Origin: Micropterix aruncella
Taxonomy: Eukaryota; Arthropoda; Insecta; Lepidoptera; Micropterigidae
Direction: 5' to 3'
Assembly (NCBI GenBank): GCA_944548615.1
Contig: OX155972.1
Location: forward strand, 12,106,273 to 12,170,272
Length of the DNA: 64,000 bases
The position numbers and the translations under genes are program-made. Below the pieces are notes generated by a model, which saw nothing but the letters and a program-made list of their open reading frames with translations, searched no databases and was not told the DNA's origin. Below are positions 22,860-52,703 of this stretch, piece by piece (the stretch's first letter is position 1; each line of letters opens with the position of its first letter).

Positions 22860-23740
22860 GGAAAAAAACAATTTTAATTAAAACGTATAATAGAATGTGT
22901 CTTAAAATACCTTAGAAATGCTCCAGAATAAATCTTATCTGCCTTAACGATTGCCATATTATATTTCAGAATTGATTTTAAATTCAATTGGGTGAGGTTG
23001 CTGGGACGCCTATTTTTGCTAACCAAATGAGTTTGTTTATACCTAATATTTATTGTGAAATTTCAAAAGGGTTTATTATCATACGACAATTTCTTACAAC
23101 CAACCCTACTACGAATTGTTTATAAGTTTGTGTGCGTATAACATGTGTTTAAATGTGTGTCTTAATATTGCATTCGATCGACATAATTGAAATGCTGAAA
23201 TGAAATCCGTTAATATATGCAACTAAAAACTACTAAGTATTTAAAACGACAAAGACATTGTGTCGTACAGCTTGAATATTTTTTACTAGATAATCGTGTT
23301 TGCCTTGAATTTAAAAACATGTGTTTAACACGAACTATAGTAGTTTTGAACAAGTCAGTTGATATCTAGATGTCAGCGTGAAGGAAATTATCGGTTTGAG
23401 CTCAGTAAGTAGTTAATATCATTTATTAAATATTCGGAATGTTTATAAAAACCTATGGAACACTGCAGTCAAAAATTAGAAATATGTTATCGATTTGTAC
23501 TACGTACACAATAATATGTATTAAAAATTGAGATCGGGTTAAAAGTATGGAACACTACAATCCGAAAATAGAAAATCCAAACAACAATAAATTGACGATA
23601 TCAAATGTGTGAAGTCATTCGTTATATAAAATAAAAAAACTCAATAAATAATCTACATGGATCCAATTTTGCTGCTGATAAATGATACATCAAAGAGATC
23701 AGACAATGGTACTTAAATCAACTCACGAGCAATAGCATTG
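22860..23740. other. No recognised feature
   Basis: AT-rich DNA. A short direct similarity (TATGGAACACTGCAGTC near 23453 and TATGGAACACTACAATCC near 23548) is the only pattern seen. Confidence 0.4.
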
Positions 23741-40078
<16,338 letters not shown>

Positions 40079-41218
40079 AAACAGTAGATAAATCTCAAGA
40101 GTAGCTCAACATTTTAAAGAACGGAAAATGCCTCGCCAACACACACACCACACCCCATTTACACGGAAAGCTGTCTCGAGGCAGTTCGAGAAACGTCGCC
40201 TGAGGTTGCCGCGAAAGATTTCACTTTGCACGCGCTACCGACCTGGTCGCCGAGCATTACCTTTTGGCAGAGTACTGGTGATTACAATGTTGCTATAGAC
40301 GCGTAGATACTGCTGTTTTTGAATGTCTGAATTCTTCAGTGTCGAATTCTGCGGTATCGTTTTTAAACCATAGGTTTATAGATATACTTCTCACAGTCAC
40401 CCTTGGGTAAATCAATCTTATTAGCGCGCCGTGTGAAAGAAATATGTGTGTACTAGTGCCAGTGCTGCCATTTTGCAGGCAATCACCCGAAAAAACTGGA
40501 TAATTTAGCTGCTGATTTAACTGTTGAAGGTATTTCAGCAGTTTGCGGGTAAAATGGGTTACTTCGTCCGCTACTAGCTGATATCTTACAAAATTTTCTC
40601 GATAGCTAGTCTGACGACCAAATTTGCGAATCGTATTTTAGGTGACTACGAACGACATAGTATAAATTATATCGTGGTTAAACCTTTTGAACAGTCTGAG
40701 AATGAAACACAGCATACTATATGCTTTGGCAGTTACAGTGCGAGTAAATGTTAAAAGTAAAATTTAGTTTACTTTACTGTCTAAAGTCACTCGCAAGACT
40801 GTTAATTGCTTTTTCACAGGGCAGTCTTTTGAAAGTCCATTGACATTATAGACAAATTAGCTATGTTAGATTTCTGTGTAAAACTAAGGAGTGCACACTT
40901 GGAAGCATTTATATACAGTTTGTTTGAATAACAGTATATCTGGATCATTTTGAAATGATGTATAATCGTCCAAGATCTTTACCGATACACACACCTTCAT
41001 ATCATCGACAAAAAGGAGAAATCTACAAAAAAATTAGCATTGGTTGTTATCATTTATAAATGGAGCATTCCACCGTAACATGTGGGACATTTGCATAATA
41101 ACTTGTGTCTTAGATGCCAAAAAATAGTACACCGAATTTTTTATGTTTCGTTTTGAAGAGAACGACTAATTCCATATTGAATGAATAATTAAACCAGTTT
41201 TATTCAATTTCGTGATAA
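40079..41218. other. Downstream of the transporter, no gene recognised
   Basis: It should contain the 3' UTR or a further exon of the transporter. No clear coding segment or polyadenylation site was fixed by eye. Confidence 0.4.
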
Positions 41219-41968
41219 TCTATACTAATATTATAAAGAGGTAAAGTTTGTGAAGTTGTAGGAAGTAATCTCTGGATCTACTGAACCGATTTTGAAAATT
41301 CTTTTACCAATAGAAAGCCACGTTATTTGTGAGTGTCATAGGCTATATATTAATCCGAAAAATAAAAAGACTTTTTCGTGGTAGTCGGATTTCCAAAGTA
41401 TGTCGGAAAAAACGGTCGAAAAAAACGAAAAAAACGTTTCCAACTAACGCTGCCTTAACAATAAGAGATAGGTATACGATTAAGTTCTAAAGAAAAGTTG
41501 TAGAGCTTGATAATGCCTACAAAAAAGTCAGCCACAGCATTTGTCTAGCTTTTATATTTAAGTCACAAAAAGTAGTTTTTCAAATTAAAAAAATAATTTA
41601 AATCTTTAGGTCATGATTATTGGTCATATTATCAACAATTATGAATTATTATCAAAATAAGTAAATTTATCGTCTCAAGTGTTTAAAACAAAAGACTTTT
41701 CCCTTTTACTGCATGTAATTTCACTTTTACTGCATAAATGGTTAAAGAGATAATACACTCACAAATAAGACATTCACAAGAAGACACTCACAAATAACGG
41801 TAATATAGTCAAATTGGCATGCGAATACATACACACATATGCAGTAAAAAAAACCTTTTTTTTGGAAGTCATTAAATAAATGGCACTCAGTAATAACCAA
41901 ACCATACTCATAATTTCATCACAAGTAAAAAGTTTTACCGCCCAACGAAGTGGGCACGGGTCAGCTAG
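41219..41968 (+). mobile_element. Non-autonomous Helitron, 750 bp
   Basis: It starts TCTATACTAATATTATAAAG and ends CTAG, between host A (41218) and T (41969), with no target duplication. A hairpin GCCCA-ACGAAG-TGGGC (41940-41955) lies 9 nt before the CTAG. The 5' end followed by ACTGAACCGATTTTGAAAAT is a sequence I recall from many lepidopteran Helitrons. No coding capacity. Confidence 0.88.
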
Positions 41969-42546
41969 TACTAATATATTCTTCTGTCGCGGGTGGGACA
42001 AAAAAAGACATGCATTTATTCATAAGAAATAATGGGCGAAAACTGTGAATTTATTTCACATTATTTTTAAAATAAGACATTTTCATATACATTAGATGTC
42101 TAGCTACAATGACGTAAACAAATACACTAGGTTCATTTTCACAATTAATAAAAAGCTGTTAATTTGTTCATGTCACGGGTGAGATAATACTTGTCACGGG
42201 TGAGATAATACTTGTCACGGGTGAGATAATACTTGTCACGGGTGGGATAATACTTGTCACGGGTGGGACACATGCGATTTTATTACGAAAGTAGAAGCTG
42301 CTTTTAACAGTTTGGTACAAAATACACTTACTTACATATATTAAGCAATACCCAACCAGTCGCTAATGGGCTAATGTATAATGGGTTAATGGACTAATAA
42401 TGCTAAATGGGCGCTAATGGGCCCTTCCTGAGTTGGCCACGAAGACCCATTCTGTTCAGGGTTGATCACACCCACGGGTCAACACCCATCCGGCGACCTC
42501 CACGCATGAAGTGCGAGCTCGGGCAGGACTCTGGCCTTAGGGCTAG
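41969..42546. repeat. Intergenic DNA with 5 x 21-bp tandem repeat (42171-42272)
   Basis: TGTCACGGGTGAGATAATACT repeats from 42171, 42192, 42213, 42234 and 42255; the last two have GGTGGGA. A related TGTCGCGGGTGGGACA is at 41987-42002. A GCTAATGGG-rich stretch follows at 42365-42422. No gene. Confidence 0.9.
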
Positions 42547-45003
42547 TTTCCCCTAGGAATCAACCTTATCACGACCGACAACCCCAATGACAATTTCCTC
42601 CTGGTAGGCGACTTTAACCAAGGTGATATATCATGGTCCGTATCGGATGATAACTGGCTAACCCCAACCTTTAAAAGCCCATCACATATGGGTACTCTCC
42701 TCATTGAAGAGATTGCATACTCCGGACTAAACCAATATAATCAGATCTGTAACACATTCGGACGCTATTTGGATCTTGCCTTCTCAAACTGCTCTCTCTC
42801 TATTGGCGAGGCATCGGAGTCGCTAGTTCCAGAAGACTGCCATCACAGATCGATCGAAATTGATATATCCCTCAGACATCCCACTCCTCCTGAACTATGT
42901 AAAAGAAAGGTTTACAAATTTCATGAAGGAAACTACAAGTTAATTCAGGATGAATTATTGGCAATTAATTGGTATTCTATCTTGTTCTCAGGTGACATTG
43001 ATTGCGCTGTTGACATTTTTTATAACATTCTTTTTGAACTAATCGATCGTCACATACCCACTAAGCTCGTACATGCGAGCAAATATCCGCAATGGTACTC
43101 CTCGGCGCTTATCAAGGTTGCACGGGAAAAAGAGAAGTATTTCCACAAATTCAAACGCTTCAAGAATCCTCTCGATCAATCGTCCTACAAATTGTTACGT
43201 ATCAGATTTAAAAAAATGCACAAATCCTGTTTTAATGACTACATATATCGCGTTGAAAATAGCATATCAAGTAATCCTAAAGTATTCTGGTCCTTCATTA
43301 AAGCGTTGAAAAACTCGTCTACTTTTCCGGAGAGAACCACCTATCACGGCGTGGTCTCAGACTCAAAGCAAGACATCGTAAACTCATTTTCCACCTATTT
43401 CAAATCTGTATTTGAAACACCGGTTGACTCAGATTTACCTGATGAAATCGGACCCGCTGATATCTCTTCTATTACTATCAACGCTGAGATTATTCACCAG
43501 ATCATCAAACAACTGGACTTAAGGAAAGGTGCAGGTCCCGACAGAATCTCACCCATTTTTGTCAATCGTTGTGGCAAAAGCTTAGCATACCCTCTGAGCA
43601 TCTTATTTAAAAGATCATTAGACGAAGGCATATTTCCGCATGAATGGAAGACGGCCCACATCACTCCGGTTTACAAATCCGGTCCTAAGCATGACATTGA
43701 AAACTATCGGCCTATCTCCAAACTGTGCATCTTCAGTAAAATTCTAGAGAAATTGGTATATGCTCAGTTACATGCAGCAGTGAAAACATATATCAGCGAC
43801 TCCCAACACGGCTTCCAATCAGGACGATCAACCACATCCAACCTGATTCTGTTCACTGAGACCTTGCTGACAAATATGGATAAACGTTACCAGACAGACG
43901 CCATCTACACAGACTTTAGTAAGGCCTTCGATAAAGTAAACCATCCTACTCTAATATCGAAATTATTAAAGATAGGTATACATGGCGACTTACTGAGGTG
44001 GTTGAAATCATATATCAGTAAAAGAAGTCAAATTGTAGTAGCAGCAGGCTTCAAGTCAAATAGAGAATTAGTAACCTCTGGTGTGCCGCAAGGTAGTATT
44101 CTTGGGCCTTTATTATACACATTATATATAAATGATATCGACGAATGTTTTAAGCATTCTAAAATCCTTCTATTCGCGGACGATATGAAAGCCTTTATGC
44201 GTATTAGCTCGATACACGATTGTTTAAACTTCCAAGAAGACCTCAATCGATTTTCTACCTATTGCAAACTGAACCACCTACAGCTCAACGTACACAAATG
44301 CCACTTGGTTCGATTTACCAGGAAAAGAGATATGATTAAACACCAATACCAACTCTTTAATATTGACATCCATTCTAAATCCGTAACCAAAGACCTAGGT
44401 ATTCTATTGGACGACAAACTGCAGTTTATTGATCATATCGACACAATAACGAATAAAGCATTTGGAATGTTGGGTTTCATTCTAAGGACTTCTAAATCAC
44501 TCTTTAATATACACACTATTAAAACGCTTTACTATGCCTACGTCCGCCCGCATCTTGAATACTGCTCGCAAGTGTGGAACCCCTCATATGCCATCCATAA
44601 TAACAGAATCGAGCGCATCCAGACTAAATTCTTGAAATACTTAAACTATAGATTTTACTTGACACTTGACAATTCTTACGGCATCAACGTTCACCACTCG
44701 TACAACTTTACTTCTTTGGCTAATCGAAGGATGTACCATGATCTAGTCTTCCTACATAAAATCTTGAACAACAAATTAAACTGCATGGACTTGGTCCAAC
44801 TAATACATTTCCGGACCCCATCAAGAACGACAAGACAGTCCTCATTGTTTCACATTAGCCGTTGCAATAACAACTACCGTAAGAACTCTTTCTTAAACCG
44901 TGTGTGTAGGGTTTACGATGATCGATACGCATCAATAGATATCTTCGCTGAATCGAACATTGGATTCAGAAATTTGTTAAAGAGGGCGATATTTAACACT
45001 TAA
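42547..45003 (+). CDS. Jockey-superfamily LINE: endonuclease C-terminus and reverse transcriptase
   Basis: The frame is open from 42547 (after a TAG) to 45003; the first ATG is at 42688. The apurinic endonuclease end is present (FLLVGDFNQGDISW, with GDFN at 42607-42618), so the copy starts inside the endonuclease and is 5'-truncated. RT, numbered from the ATG: WKTAHITPVYKSG near 320, YTDFSKAFD (D409), SGVPQGSILGPLLY (464-477) and catalytic FADD (496-499), then the thumb and YAYVRPHLEYCSQVW. No stop or frameshift lies in 771 codons, so the RT looks intact. Clade among Jockey, CR1 and Kiri was not settled. Confidence 0.92.
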   Translation, partial: FPLGINLITTDNPNDNFLLVGDFNQGDISWSVSDDNWLTPTFKSPSHMGTLLIEEIAYSGLNQYNQICNTFGRYLDLAFSNCSLSIGEASESLVPEDCHHRSIEIDISLRHPTPPELCKRKVYKFHEGNYKLIQDELLAINWYSILFSGDIDCAVDIFYNILFELIDRHIPTKLVHASKYPQWYSSALIKVAREKEKYFHKFKRFKNPLDQSSYKLLRIRFKKMHKSCFNDYIYRVENSISSNPKVFWSFIKALKNSSTFPERTTYHGVVSDSKQDIVNSFSTYFKSVFETPVDSDLPDEIGPADISSITINAEIIHQIIKQLDLRKGAGPDRISPIFVNRCGKSLAYPLSILFKRSLDEGIFPHEWKTAHITPVYKSGPKHDIENYRPISKLCIFSKILEKLVYAQLHAAVKTYISDSQHGFQSGRSTTSNLILFTETLLTNMDKRYQTDAIYTDFSKAFDKVNHPTLISKLLKIGIHGDLLRWLKSYISKRSQIVVAAGFKSNRELVTSGVPQGSILGPLLYTLYINDIDECFKHSKILLFADDMKAFMRISSIHDCLNFQEDLNRFSTYCKLNHLQLNVHKCHLVRFTRKRDMIKHQYQLFNIDIHSKSVTKDLGILLDDKLQFIDHIDTITNKAFGMLGFILRTSKSLFNIHTIKTLYYAYVRPHLEYCSQVWNPSYAIHNNRIERIQTKFLKYLNYRFYLTLDNSYGINVHHSYNFTSLANRRMYHDLVFLHKILNNKLNCMDLVQLIHFRTPSRTTRQSSLFHISRCNNNYRKNSFLNRVCRVYDDRYASIDIFAESNIGFRNLLKRAIFNT

Positions 45004-45372
45004 TATTTAAAATTTAATAATTATTATTATTTAAAATTTATTACTTATTATCTACTTTTTGCACTTGTACTTATTCATACCAACTTAACTGTCTCAACTT
45101 CAAATATCGTACGAGTAAATTTGTTAAATACGTGGACACCCATCAACATAATGTATTTTTTTTTCCTATGTTCCTCCTTCCCTTCCTGGTCCCTCCCTTC
45201 CTATCCTCTTTCTTTTCTCGTTTTTTTCTGTCTCTTATCATTTAGATAATCTTGATGTTAACATTTAGTGGAAAATTGTCTCTGGTGTAATTTTTATATC
45301 TATCTTGTTTGGCTACTTACTTTTATACACTGTTATTTTCCTGAATAAAAGAAAATAAAAAAAAATAAAAAA
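42547..45372 (+). mobile_element. 5'-truncated Jockey-like LINE
   Basis: It runs from the truncated endonuclease to a 3' UTR ending AATAAAAGAAAATAAAAAAAAA (about 45343-45372), an A-rich tail. ORF1 and the start of the endonuclease are missing. The long intact RT suggests a fairly recent copy. Confidence 0.85.
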
Positions 45373-46434
45373 ATTATGGCGCTCCTGGACGGTCTGAGCA
45401 CCGTGCGTAAGCCAATCGATTGTGACTAACAGTCGGTGGAGTCTGGAAGCAGCACTGTTTCCTATAGAGCGGGGGTGGTTGCGGACCTTACGGCGACTGC
45501 TCTTGAAACGACCATCGGCTACCCGATCCTGGGTGAACAGCCAGGCAAAGGATGCCGTGGTCCGCGATAGATTCGGTATACACCGTTTCACCGCTTCGTA
45601 AGGGAGAGGACCGCGCAAGCGACCTCGAACTCGTAACCAATCGAGAGACTGGAGTAATTTGGTCGCAATTGGAAGTAAGGGCGTGAGTGTAAGCTCGCTG
45701 GGTAACATTTCTGGCTATCTCGCGGTTAAGGGCATGTGGCGGAGCATGACTGTGGACTGTTTTGTCCAAGTCTTCTGCGCTCACTTCAGGGAGAAAGAAC
45801 GACTAATTGTTAAAACTTTCTGAGGTGACAGATTCGCCCGTTGTAGTTGACAACTCTAGTTACCCAATCGCTACAATAATTAAAAAGCGTATTTATTACG
45901 ACATAATCAGGCCAAAGTCTCACATTAGGAATGACTGCAGGTACTGGTGTCTTGTGTCGAAATATGCCTCAGCTATGTATGTTTATTTTAATACGCCTGA
46001 GCTATGTTTCAAAACAGTCTCGTGAAATGACAAATACAAAGGGTTTTACAGTGCTGCCAAAATCACTATTGGATACCGTTATACCTTAAAATACAGTAAA
46101 AATACGAAATAAAATTAATTTTCAATTTATTTTCTAATTATGGATTAATTTCAAGTTTTGACTTATGATTTATCGAGCAATTACATGATTTTGAATATCT
46201 TTATTATTTGACATCGAGGTTCACTTTCTCACGGAACGCCCCATATATGGTAAATGTTAGTGGTCCCAGTAAGCTGCCCTGTGGAACCGTAGATATTTTT
46301 AACCAGTCCGACTTAATTCCGCCCGATTTAAAATCTATTCCCTATGTAAAGGTAAACCACACTAGAATATCACCATAATCCGAAAATGCTAATTTTCTAA
46401 ACGTTCTCTGGTGTCCATTATTGGAAATATGGTT
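45373..46434. other. No recognised gene
   Basis: 45385-45785 is GC-richer and open on the minus strand in two frames, but the translations match no family I know and overlap each other. It may be a retroelement or SINE remnant. 45786-46434 is plain AT-rich DNA. Confidence 0.4.
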
Positions 46435-46445
46435 ATGTATGAATT

Positions 46446-47240
46446 CTTCTTCTTGTAGTGTCGTCTTAGGAGACGACACTACAAGATGGACGAAGGTTAG
46501 GACCTTCGGTAGGACGAAGGTTGGTAATCATCTTGCTGATTTCAGTCTTGGAGACCGCCGCACGGAACAAAGCGCCAGTGCTCAGCTGGAACCACTGGCG
46601 TAGATTTTGCAGCCATGATGTCATTGGCCGCCCAGGCCTCCTTTTGCCTTGAATTTTCCCCTGGGTTACTATTTGTAGGAGTTCGTATTTGGGGTTGCGA
46701 ATTATGTGGCCGAAGTATTCGAGCTTGCGTCTCTTTACGGTTTTGAGTACCTCTGTCCCTTTTTTATTCAGTCTTTGAAGGACTGCTGTATTTCGAACCC
46801 CCTGGACCCACGATCTTTTAAACATTCTCCGATACACCCACATCTCAAACGCTTCAAGGCGCTTGGCCATCCTTTCTGTGAGTGTCCAGGCCTCAGCTCC
46901 ATATAGGAGGACGGAGAAAACGTAGCATTTTGCTATACACGTGCGTAGATTAAAAGGCTCAAATTACGGTCACAAAGAATTTTCTCCATTTTTCGAAAGG
47001 CGTTACGGACCTGCTCGATTCGGCATTTAAATTCGACACTGTGGTCTCCTTTGTCGTTGACTATGACACCCAAGTATTTGTATTGGCTTTCTCTTTCAAG
47101 GTCTGTACCATCGATATTTATGAAAGAGTTTGACTTTGACTGCGGTGTTCGACTTACTACCATGTATTTGGTCTTTTTGACGTTGATGTTAATGCCATAT
47201 GACGCACTCGCTACGGTGACGATGTCGATGAGTTTTATTC
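46446..47240 (-). pseudogene. RTE-like LINE 3' fragment with 11-bp target duplication
   Basis: The minus strand reads KKTKYMVVSRTPQSKSNSF, YKYLGVIVNDKGDH and YARVYSKMLRFLRPPIWS-like sequence, then RLEAFEMWVYRRMFKRSWVQ, RKLEYFGHIIRNPKYELLQ and GKRRPGRPMTSWLQNLRQW. These are the post-RT blocks of RTE-type LINEs. ATGTATGAATT flanks it at 46435-46445 and 47241-47251. The 3' end carries a 15-bp perfect hairpin (46452-46485). The RT core is missing. Confidence 0.85.
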
Positions 47241-47440
47241 ATGTATGAATTGAAAAGGCAAATTGAAACAGATCCTTTTTTTAACACGCTTTTATTAGGT
47301 CGACCTGTATGTAACTAACTATGTAATGGAATCTAAGGTAACTAATTTAACCATCGTCCAAGGATCGTAGCGTCATGAAAATTGGCAGCTGTATGTAGTT
47401 CTGATGACAATACAATAATATGGTACTGTCGAACTGATCT

Positions 47441-47800
47441 GATGATGGAGTCAGAAGATATGAACTGGAATTTCATGATGGAACATCGTATCATAGCTGT
47501 GTTTGGACTTGTTAGAAAAGTCTTGGAATGAACTTTGACCACGATTAGGTTTCAAGGTCTGATGATGAAGCCGGAAGATAGGTACTGGCATTCCACGATG
47601 GAATATCGTATCATAGCCGTGTTTGGACTTGTTAGAAAGGTCTTGTAATGAACTTTGACCACGATTACGTTTCAAGGTCTGACGATGAAGCCGGAAGACA
47701 GGAACTGGCATTCCATGATGGAATATCGTATCGTAGTCGTGTTTGCACTTGTGAGAAAGGTCACATAATGGACCTTGAACATGATCAGGTTTCAAGGTTA
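47441..47800 (-). repeat. Three tandem 120-bp units, open on the minus strand
   Basis: Units start at 47441, 47561 and 47681, each exactly 120 bp, about 85-90% alike. Because 120 is a multiple of three, the minus strand encodes about 115 aa of a 40-aa repeat (NRGQSS-QD-SNKSKH-YDT-FH). No known domain was recognised, so coding is doubtful. Confidence 0.9.
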
Positions 47801-50459
47801 TAACAAACCTTTTTTGGTTTTTACGTGCATTTATAAAAGCGTGTTTTTAGTGTTTTTTTTTAACTATTAATTTATTTTCAATGTTCTTGTTTAGTTCACG
47901 TATCCCTTGCAAGGATTGTTGTTATGTTTGGACCACCATAGAGATTGCCGTCACAGTCATAATGCAAAACGTAGCACTTTAAATTTAGAAGTGACAACCA
48001 TAGAACATTTTTTCAGAAAAAGTGTGTTTGGATTTCAGATTTTCTGCACAGAAAATTATTCTGCGCGAGCATTACTTACGAGGCGCCACAACATACATGT
48101 ATTTATTTCTGCGACGGGCCTGGGTTGATCTACTGTTTATATTTATCTACTTTGCTATCGGCTAAAATTTTGTTTCGACGCTTGATTTTTTAACCGGAAA
48201 AAACAATAATTTTTGTTTTTCTTTCAGTACGAATTGATGCCTCTTACTACTGGGAATCAAACTTAATTGAGACAGTAACAATTACCTATGTTAAACCACG
48301 AAAAAATGGATTACTGGCCAGTCGTCCAAATTTTGTATTTATTTTGTAAATTGATTAATAAAAATAAATGAATATCGTTGATATATTTCGTTTAATTTTT
48401 GATGGTATTGAGGACTTTTCTTATCTCATATCGGTAGTCAAGAAGAAAAAGGGGTTATCTGTTGTTTTCTAAATTTTACAAGAGATTCAAGTGAAGGTTT
48501 AAAGGGTAACTTACCTAATCGAGCTATGAGTTTTTAAATGAATTATAGGCATTACTTTTTATAAATGAATATATAATATGTTGTTTAACGTTTTACTTGA
48601 CCTCTAGTTATTTTAAAATTTGCTAGAAAACGCAGGTATACCCTTTTGCCATATCTGTTTATACTTATATTTTTTATTATCATCTACTTCTTTATTATAA
48701 ACCTTTTCTGTATGTAATATCTATTAACAAAATAGGAAATAAACAAATAGTTTGTTACGCCACATGGCTTAATATAGAAAACAAAAGATAACCCCAATTA
48801 TCTATAAGAGGCAAGTAATGGAGGAATGGATTTCACGGTTCGCATGGAGACACGACACAAATTACAGTACTGGTAATACATACTTACAGTACTGGTAATA
48901 CATACTTACAATACTGACAACACATAATATCAGTACTGGTAATAATACATATAAATCGAAGCGCGCTAATTGCCTTGTAATATTGTTATAGCAATGGTGC
49001 TACACATCTTTGGGACAGATGCTCATAAAAATCCCGGCCTGCATTTCACAAACAACCGGAAAGCAAACGCATATCGGTGCCATAAAATAAATCCTTTCTC
49101 GAATGAAAGAATAAATAATAATAATAATAATCCTTTCTCATTTTGAATGAATCCTTTTTGAAAAAAATGGCAAGGTTAGAAGCTTTCACACAGAACTTAA
49201 GGCGACATGAGACCTCAGAAAAATATCCGAAATGGGCGGACACCCAAAAAATAGGCGGGGTCAATTTTGTAGGGTTTGACCAATAAAAATCCAGCGTTGA
49301 CGAAGCGTCAAGCGCAGATTCCACGTCCGCTAGTGCCGGGAACCAGACGCATACTAAACGGTCAATCGCAGCGCTAGCACAGAATAACTATACGCAGTGG
49401 TGATATAAGGGTGTTAATGGCAAAGCATATTTAGCGTAACTCTCAGAGCGCTCTCACGTTTTGATTCATTGTAATTAATTTAGGGCCTAAATAAAAAAAA
49501 TGTAGCTGCCCTAGAATATTAACCAGTCAATATAATGAAATTATAATAAAACACACTCACCGCTTACATTGTCAGGTTAAAGCCTTAATGTCCAAGGCAA
49601 TGAGCAACTTTTTTGATTCACTTAAAAACTTTCTTTAATTATTGGTTATATTTTAAAAAAAACTCGTAAAACTAAAATTCCTCAGATATGGTCGTTCCCA
49701 GGTATCAATCATGTCGCCGTAATGCGATGTTGCCGAACTTTCCCTAGTAGGTACCTACCACTCCTCAATAACACACCTTACATCACACTGATTTATTATG
49801 ATAAGAAAAAAGAATTTATTTGAAATTTGAAATATTTGAAATGTAAAATTTATGAGGTTGCCAGGAAAATCGTAGATAATCTTTAGGTCATATTCGAATG
49901 CGTCTCGGAGTTGACATCTTTGTTGGCGTAGCCTACGAGAAGAAGAACCCTGGCGTCTGAAATCAATTGAAATATTATATCTATTACGTTTAGGAGGGTC
50001 AAGAGGGACAGAAGGATATTTTAAAATGAACAAAATTGTATGCGTGAACTGATGACGCGAATTCGTCTACAATGCTTATCAAGAAATCGTTTTAATGTCA
50101 TTGGTATCGTGAAGGTAGAAAATAAGCATTAAAATAGGAATAAAATAAAAAAGAAACGTATTTTCCTCCCCCCCCCCCCCCAAAGAAAAAATCGCCAAGT
50201 ATATTTTTTTGCCAAAATACATTTCAAACTTTTAATTTTTCGCTCTATTAGGGAAAAAATATCTAATTTCAAGACAACCGGGATTTTCCTCTGTGGCAAA
50301 CGTGCGAAAAGCAAGCGTTTTACGAAATTTTTCATTCGGGTTTTCACGTAAAGAAGTTCAACACAATCAAGTCGCGCAATTCTACAGAATCACAAACGTT
50401 ACGCGCAATTAAGAACACATATACGAAAGCCGAAAAGTTTATAAAGGCTAGTATATGTC
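47801..50459. other. Intergenic DNA, no gene recognised
   Basis: Minor repeats only: ACAGTACTGGTAATACATACTT repeated at 48860-48920, an ATAATAATA run at 49117-49130 and a C run at 50167-50180. Nothing codes convincingly. Confidence 0.45.
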
Positions 50460-50835
50460 TTCTTCTTATTATTATTATTCTTCGGCCTGGTTTGGTCCAC
50501 TCCTGGACGTAGGCCTCTTCCTTCTGCAGCTGCCCTCGGCCAGTTGGTTCCTGCTGCTTTCCTGATGTCGTCTAGCCATCATAATTATTGTGGTATCCCT
50601 ACGCCTCGCCGCCTTTTTGGTTCTTGGCCTCCACTGGACAGCCTCTTCGGCCACCTCGCATCATCCTGCCTTGCGACGTGACCTGCCCAGCCCGTTTCAG
50701 CCTGGCGATGTCATGCCTTCTGTCACCCCCCGTCGCCTTCGTATTTGTTCTGTCGCGGAGACCGATGTCCATTATTGCTCTCTCCATGGCCCTTTAGCAT
50801 ATTCTAAGGCGGTTAACACTGCCCTCCTTTAGAGG
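50460..50835 (-). pseudogene. LINE 3' end (endonuclease-RT C-terminus), frameshifted
   Basis: The minus strand reads MERAIMDIGLRDRTNTKAT, DIARLKRAGQVT, then in another frame a WTRKxxxxRP-like segment and RPGVDQTRP. These are the last blocks of RTE-type LINE proteins. It ends in an (AAT)n/(AAG)n tail at 50461-50482. It is truncated and shifted at least twice. Confidence 0.7.
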
Positions 50836-50880
50836 CACTGTTTCTAGCTAGTATGTATGAAAACTTTTATTATTTGTACG

Positions 50881-52690
<1,810 letters not shown>

Positions 52691-52703
52691 AAAAAAATAA
52701 AAA

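Noticed and set aside
45313..45784. Two overlapping minus-strand frames after the LINE tail
   Set aside because: They overlap in different frames, lack recognisable motifs and show no codon signal. A retroelement scrap is more likely.
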